In this document: piece after piece, positions 60,802-64,000 of the stretch
How the letters are laid out: the number at the start of each line of letters is the position of its first letter
How positions within the stretch are numbered: position 1 is the stretch's first letter
DNA from: Acidaminococcaceae bacterium
Lineage (GTDB): Bacteria > Bacillota > Negativicutes > Acidaminococcales > Acidaminococcaceae
DNA: 64,000 bases
Assembly (NCBI GenBank): GCA_022484685.1
Contig: JAKVKY010000005.1
Location: 17,530 to 81,529 of the forward strand
Direction: 5' to 3'
The notes under the pieces: generated by a model
What the model was told of the DNA's origin: nothing
The model's database searches: none
Seen by the model: only the letters and a program-made list of their open reading frames with translations
Translations under genes and position numbers: made by a program

Positions 60802-61386
60802 CTACTTGGAAGCTTTGGTAGCGGCGTCAATAATTGCTTGAGCCACATCCTTGATGGACATGCGCCGGTTCATGCTGAACTGCTGCATGCGGCGGTAGGC
60901 TTCCTGTTCCGTAAAACCATGGGCGGTCATGAGGATACCCTTGGCCCGGTCCAATAATTTTCTGGTAGCCAGGCTGGCCCGCAACTGGTCCACCTCGGCC
61001 TTAAAAGCCTGAAACTCCTTAAAGCGGGAAACGGCAATCTCCAGGGCGGGGAATAATTGTTCCTCCCGCACCGGTTTCACGATATAGGCCAGCACACCGG
61101 CTTCCTTGGCCTGTTCCACGATATCTTTCTGGCTGTAAGCGGTCAGGAGCAGTACCGGTGCTAATTGTTCCTCATTAATCAATTTGGCCGCCGTCAAACC
61201 GTCCATCTTCGGCATCTTCACATCCATGATCACCAGGTCCGGATGTAAATCCCGGGTAGCTTCCAGGGCTTCTTCCCCGTTGGCGCCTTCCGCGATAATC
61301 TCGTGGCCGGCCGCAGCCAGCATCTCGCGTAAATCCATCCTGATCAGGGCTTCATCGTCAGCAATGATAATCTTTAATTTCTCCAT
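60802..61386 (-). CDS. Response regulator with ANTAR RNA-binding output
   Basis: A 194-residue regulator: receiver domain (D10, D11, phosphoacceptor D55 in VIMDVKMP, K near 105) followed by an ANTAR domain (about 130-190, ASLATRKLLDRAKGILMTAHGFTEQEAYRRMQ). ANTAR proteins bind paired hexaloop hairpins in nascent RNA and block terminators, as in EutV and PdtaR. The ATG at 61386 follows GAGGGG. The upstream kinase gene is its expected partner. The target RNAs are not obvious in this window. Confidence 0.93.
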   Translation of the reverse strand: MEKLKIIIADDEALIRMDLREMLAAAGHEIIAEGANGEEALEATRDLHPDLVIMDVKMPKMDGLTAAKLINEEQLAPVLLLTAYSQKDIVEQAKEAGVLAYIVKPVREEQLFPALEIAVSRFKEFQAFKAEVDQLRASLATRKLLDRAKGILMTAHGFTEQEAYRRMQQFSMNRRMSIKDVAQAIIDAATKASK

Positions 61387-61450
61387 AATTCCCCTCACCG
61401 TTCCTCTATCTCCAGGCTCTCCGCCTTAATATACGCTTGTACCGTCCGGC

Positions 61451-62830
61451 TCACGGGTTCCTGACCTTGGGAATCCTGACCAGGGCCACGGTCCCGTTGA
61501 CAGGTCCGTCCTCCAGGGTGAACTTGCCTCTTAAATCTGATTCTACCACGGTCTGGATAATTTTTAAACCCAGGCTGGTAGTTTTTTGTAGAGCAAAGCC
61601 CGGAGGCAGGCCGCACCCGTCGTCCACTATCTTGAGCTGGTAGTAGGTAGTCAGGTCGCGGAAACTTACGCTTAACGTACCCTTGTTCCTGTGCTCAAAA
61701 CCATGCTCCAGGGAATTTTGTAAGAGTTCGTTTAAAACCAGGGCAATACTAGTAGCCTGGTTGGAAGGCAGGTTGACCTGATCCGCCGCGAAGCTGGCTT
61801 TCAGCTGCAGTCCCGGCGACACCATACTGTTCATGATAGCTTCGTAAATACCCCGGGCCACCTTGGCCACATTAATCGCTTCATTATCCTGCTGGGATAA
61901 ATATTCGTGCACGATGGCGATGCTGTTCACCCTGTTAATACAGTCATGCAATACCAGCCTGGTCTCTTCCGACTTGGCGCGCCGTTCCTGCAAACGCAGC
62001 AGGCTGACGATGGTCTGCAAATTATTCTTTACCCGGTGGTGGATCTCTTTGATGACTACTGCCTTCACCAGCAGTTCTTCATCTTTCTTCTGCAGTTCCG
62101 TGATATCTTCGATAATCACGATCACGGCTGGCGGATGGGCCCGGTCCAGTACGGGCAGCACCCGCAAATGTAAAAGCAGGCCCTGCATGGCCAGATCTTT
62201 TTCCTGGGCCATACCTGTTTCCAGTACCTGGGCCACCAGCGGCCAATTTACTTCCAGACTGTTAGTCCGTTTGCCGACCAGCTGTCCCACGCCCAGGATG
62301 GAAAAAATATGTTTGGCCGTATTATTCACCGCCCGGATAACCCGTTCATCATCTACGATCATCAGGCCGTCAATGCTGCTTAAGCGCCGGTATAATTTTT
62401 CCGTGCCGTTGGCGCGGTTAAAGTTGCGTAAAAACTGCAGCGCCGTTTCCGTGAAGGTGGCCTCCGGTTCCTTGGTCTCAAAAGAGACGGCGGCAAAACA
62501 GTGGTTACGGCTGTCGCATACCGGGTACACGGCAATATGGGCGAAGAGGCCCAGATCATACTCCCGCATCCCCACCATGACAATATTTCGCTGCATGGTC
62601 ATGGCCACCAGCGGTTCTTCCGCCAGCCGTACTTCACGGCCGGCCTCCACCTGCCGGTGTTCCACAAAACGGGTCAGCGGTTCGGCATAACTATAAACCT
62701 GCAGCAGCTTAGCCTTGCTGCCCGGCACATAAATCGCTATATGGGCATGGGCAATATCAGAGGCCAGCTCAATACAGCTGGCCATGGATAAAAGGATATT
62801 CTTTTGCTCCGCCGTAAAATAGGTGCCCAT
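61451..62830 (-). CDS. Soluble sensor histidine kinase (PdtaS/EutW-like)
   Basis: A 459-residue cytoplasmic kinase without membrane segments. An N-terminal PdtaS-type GAF domain (1-135), a PAS domain (about 145-255; SIDGLMIVDDERVIRAVNN), then HisKA_2 with EIHHRVKNNLQT (H264/H265) and a HATPase (NELLQNSLEHGF, DDGCGLPPG, TSLGLKII). This architecture matches EutW and PdtaS, partners of ANTAR regulators, and the ANTAR gene follows 64 bases on. The ligand is unknown. It lies 12 bases downstream of tsaD, so it is co-transcribed with the tRNA-modification gene, which is unusual. Confidence 0.92.
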   Translation of the reverse strand: MGTYFTAEQKNILLSMASCIELASDIAHAHIAIYVPGSKAKLLQVYSYAEPLTRFVEHRQVEAGREVRLAEEPLVAMTMQRNIVMVGMREYDLGLFAHIAVYPVCDSRNHCFAAVSFETKEPEATFTETALQFLRNFNRANGTEKLYRRLSSIDGLMIVDDERVIRAVNNTAKHIFSILGVGQLVGKRTNSLEVNWPLVAQVLETGMAQEKDLAMQGLLLHLRVLPVLDRAHPPAVIVIIEDITELQKKDEELLVKAVVIKEIHHRVKNNLQTIVSLLRLQERRAKSEETRLVLHDCINRVNSIAIVHEYLSQQDNEAINVAKVARGIYEAIMNSMVSPGLQLKASFAADQVNLPSNQATSIALVLNELLQNSLEHGFEHRNKGTLSVSFRDLTTYYQLKIVDDGCGLPPGFALQKTTSLGLKIIQTVVESDLRGKFTLEDGPVNGTVALVRIPKVRNP

Positions 62831-62842
62831 ACCCTCGCCGCC

Positions 62843-63859
62843 TTACTGAAAACGTAATGCCGGATCTGCATTCAAGGTCCAGCCGCTGCGCTCGCCGTCC
62901 TGGAACATAAAATAACCACGGCAGGCAATCATCACCGCGTTATCCGTACACAGGATAGGCGTAGGGTGCACCAGATGCGCGCCTACCTGGGCCGCCGCTC
63001 CGGCCAGCTTATCCTGCAGGACCTTATTGGCCGAAACGCCGCCGGCCAGGACTATCGTCTTCAGACCGGTCTGACGCAGGGCATAGATAGCTTTTTGAAC
63101 CAGCACATCGGTGACCGCTTCCTGAAAAGACGCCGCCACATCCGCAAAATTTACGGTTGCGCCTTTCTGCTGTTCGTTATGCAGATAATTAATGACCGCC
63201 GATTTCATACCGCTGAAACTAAAAGCGAACGGCTCATCGGCCAGCATGGCCCTGGGAAAACTAATGGCCTGGGGGTTGCCCTGGAGCGCCAGCTTTTCTA
63301 TTTCCGGACCGCCGGGATAAGGCAGACCCATGACCCGGGCAATCTTGTCGAAAGCCTCGCCGGCTGCATCGTCCCTGGTCTGTCCTAAAAGTTTAAAACT
63401 GTTATAGCCGGTCACATGGAGCAGCGCCGTATGACCGCCGGAAACTACCAGAGCCAAAAACGGCGGTTCCAGGCTGGCATCGTTGACAAAGTTGGCAAAG
63501 ACATGGCCTTCCAGATGGTTAACGCCTAAGAGCGGTTTATCTGCCGCCCAGGCCAGCGCCTTGGCCGCGGATAAGCCTACCAGGAGCGCCCCTACTAGGC
63601 CGGGGCCGTAGGTCACGGCCACCGCATCAATCTCTGCCAGGGTAGTATGACTTTGTTTTAACGCCTCATCTATCACCGGCAGAATATGTTCAATATGTTT
63701 CCGGGAAGCAATTTCCGGCACCACGCCGCCATACTGGCGATGGATGACAATCTGGGAAGAAATAATATTGGACAGCACCTGCCGCCCGTTTTTAACCACA
63801 GCAGCCGCTGTTTCATCGCAGCTGCTTTCTATGCCCAGAACTAAAATGTCTTTTGCCAT
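62843..63859 (-). CDS. tsaD: tRNA N6-threonylcarbamoyltransferase TsaD
   Basis: A 338-residue enzyme that, with TsaB and TsaE, transfers threonylcarbamoyl to A37 of ANN-decoding tRNAs. ASKHA-fold motifs: LGIESSCDETAAA at the start, the iron-binding HLEGH, SGGHT, GEAFDKIARVMGLPYPGGP and VLAGGVSANKVL. The ATG at 63859 follows AGAGGAG; an in-frame upstream start at 63889 overlaps rimI. rimI ends two bases upstream. Confidence 0.97.
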   Translation of the reverse strand: MAKDILVLGIESSCDETAAAVVKNGRQVLSNIISSQIVIHRQYGGVVPEIASRKHIEHILPVIDEALKQSHTTLAEIDAVAVTYGPGLVGALLVGLSAAKALAWAADKPLLGVNHLEGHVFANFVNDASLEPPFLALVVSGGHTALLHVTGYNSFKLLGQTRDDAAGEAFDKIARVMGLPYPGGPEIEKLALQGNPQAISFPRAMLADEPFAFSFSGMKSAVINYLHNEQQKGATVNFADVAASFQEAVTDVLVQKAIYALRQTGLKTIVLAGGVSANKVLQDKLAGAAAQVGAHLVHPTPILCTDNAVMIACRGYFMFQDGERSGWTLNADPALRFQ

Positions 63860-63861
63860 GT

Positions 63862-64000
63862 TTACTCCTCTTCCCGACGGTACAGCCACATGATCATGGC
63901 ATCTTCACCGTTATCATCATAATAATGGGGCCGGATTCCCGCAGATGCAAAACCATTTCTCTGGTAAGCTTTCTGCGCCGCCACATTACTTGTCCGCACT
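63862..64000 (-). CDS. rimI: Ribosomal protein alanine N-acetyltransferase RimI, C-terminal end
   Basis: Only the last 45 codons are in the window; the start lies beyond position 64000. The visible GNAT-fold end reads VRTSNVAAQKAYQRNGF then AGIRPHYYDDNGEDAMIM, which is diagnostic of RimI: the acetyl-CoA-proximal NxxAxxxYxxxGF motif and the RPxYYxDNGEDAxxM ending. Its stop (63862-63864) is two bases before the tsaD ATG. The order rimI-tsaD is standard in Firmicutes. Confidence 0.92.
   Translation of the reverse strand, partial: VRTSNVAAQKAYQRNGFASAGIRPHYYDDNGEDAMIMWLYRREEE

Noticed and set aside
61863..62690. A 275-codon open frame on the plus strand
   Set aside because: Opposite the PdtaS-like kinase, very rich in Ser/Arg/Thr, without domain signal.

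Overview
The window reads as chromosome of a low-GC-lineage but fairly GC-rich (by eye about 53-55%) Firmicute, most likely a Negativicute of the Acidaminococcaceae type. The support is indirect: CtsR and CIRCE/HrcA heat-shock control, a SAM-I riboswitch, ArsR/CzrA-type metal control, Firmicute-type ComEA/ComEC/RecD2/PyrR/LspA neighbourhoods, the order rimI-tsaD-(two-component pair)-groES-groEL-guaA, and amino-acid-fermenter genes (acyl-CoA dehydrogenase, Na+ symporters, amino-acid ABC transporter). No phage, insertion sequence, CRISPR array or rRNA was seen. Most genes lie on the minus strand.

Layout. 1-3.5 kb: ctsR-clpC-radA, with a CtsR-type operator inside the promoter spacer; the ClpC is a ClpC/ClpE hybrid. 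3.6-8.1 kb: secreted proteins of unknown role (two are paralogues), an orphan metQ under a SAM-I riboswitch, a MazG-like pyrophosphohydrolase and a ComEC-like metallo-beta-lactamase lipoprotein. 8.1-12.6 kb: pgi, comFC, recD2. 12.6-13.2 kb (plus strand): an S-adenosylmethionine decarboxylase relative that lacks the self-cleaving serine. 13.3-20.7 kb: a vWA protein, a macro-domain/HTH fusion, thiW, two secreted proteins, a LutC-like protein, pyrR, rluD, lspA. 20.8-30.7 kb: acyl-CoA dehydrogenase, a long glutamine synthetase, holA, comEC, comEA (no HhH domain), leuS. 31-35.3 kb (plus strand): bioB, a DUF436 protein, a metallophosphoesterase, a radical SAM/SPASM protein behind a structured leader, and tRNA-Arg(ACG).

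35.5-46.8 kb is the most unusual region. A six-gene minus-strand cluster encodes a DAACS-type symporter with an N-terminal RsbW-like module, two ABC permeases carrying one or three fused and rotated solute-binding units, an ABC ATPase with a C-terminal degenerate RsbW-like module, then a STAS anti-anti-sigma-like protein and an apparently intact RsbW-like kinase. I propose that partner-switch modules are wired to amino-acid or dicarboxylate uptake here. No sigma factor or PP2C phosphatase lies nearby.

47-64 kb: glycerate kinase, PutP, a P-type metal ATPase with its CzrA-like ArsR regulator, a D-Ala-D-Ala carboxypeptidase, an intergenic region with strong RNA-like pairing, an EvgS-like hybrid sensor kinase, guaA, groESL with a perfect CIRCE element, and an operon rimI-tsaD-sensor kinase-ANTAR regulator that runs off the right edge. 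All functional calls come from reading motifs and alignments by eye; no search was run.
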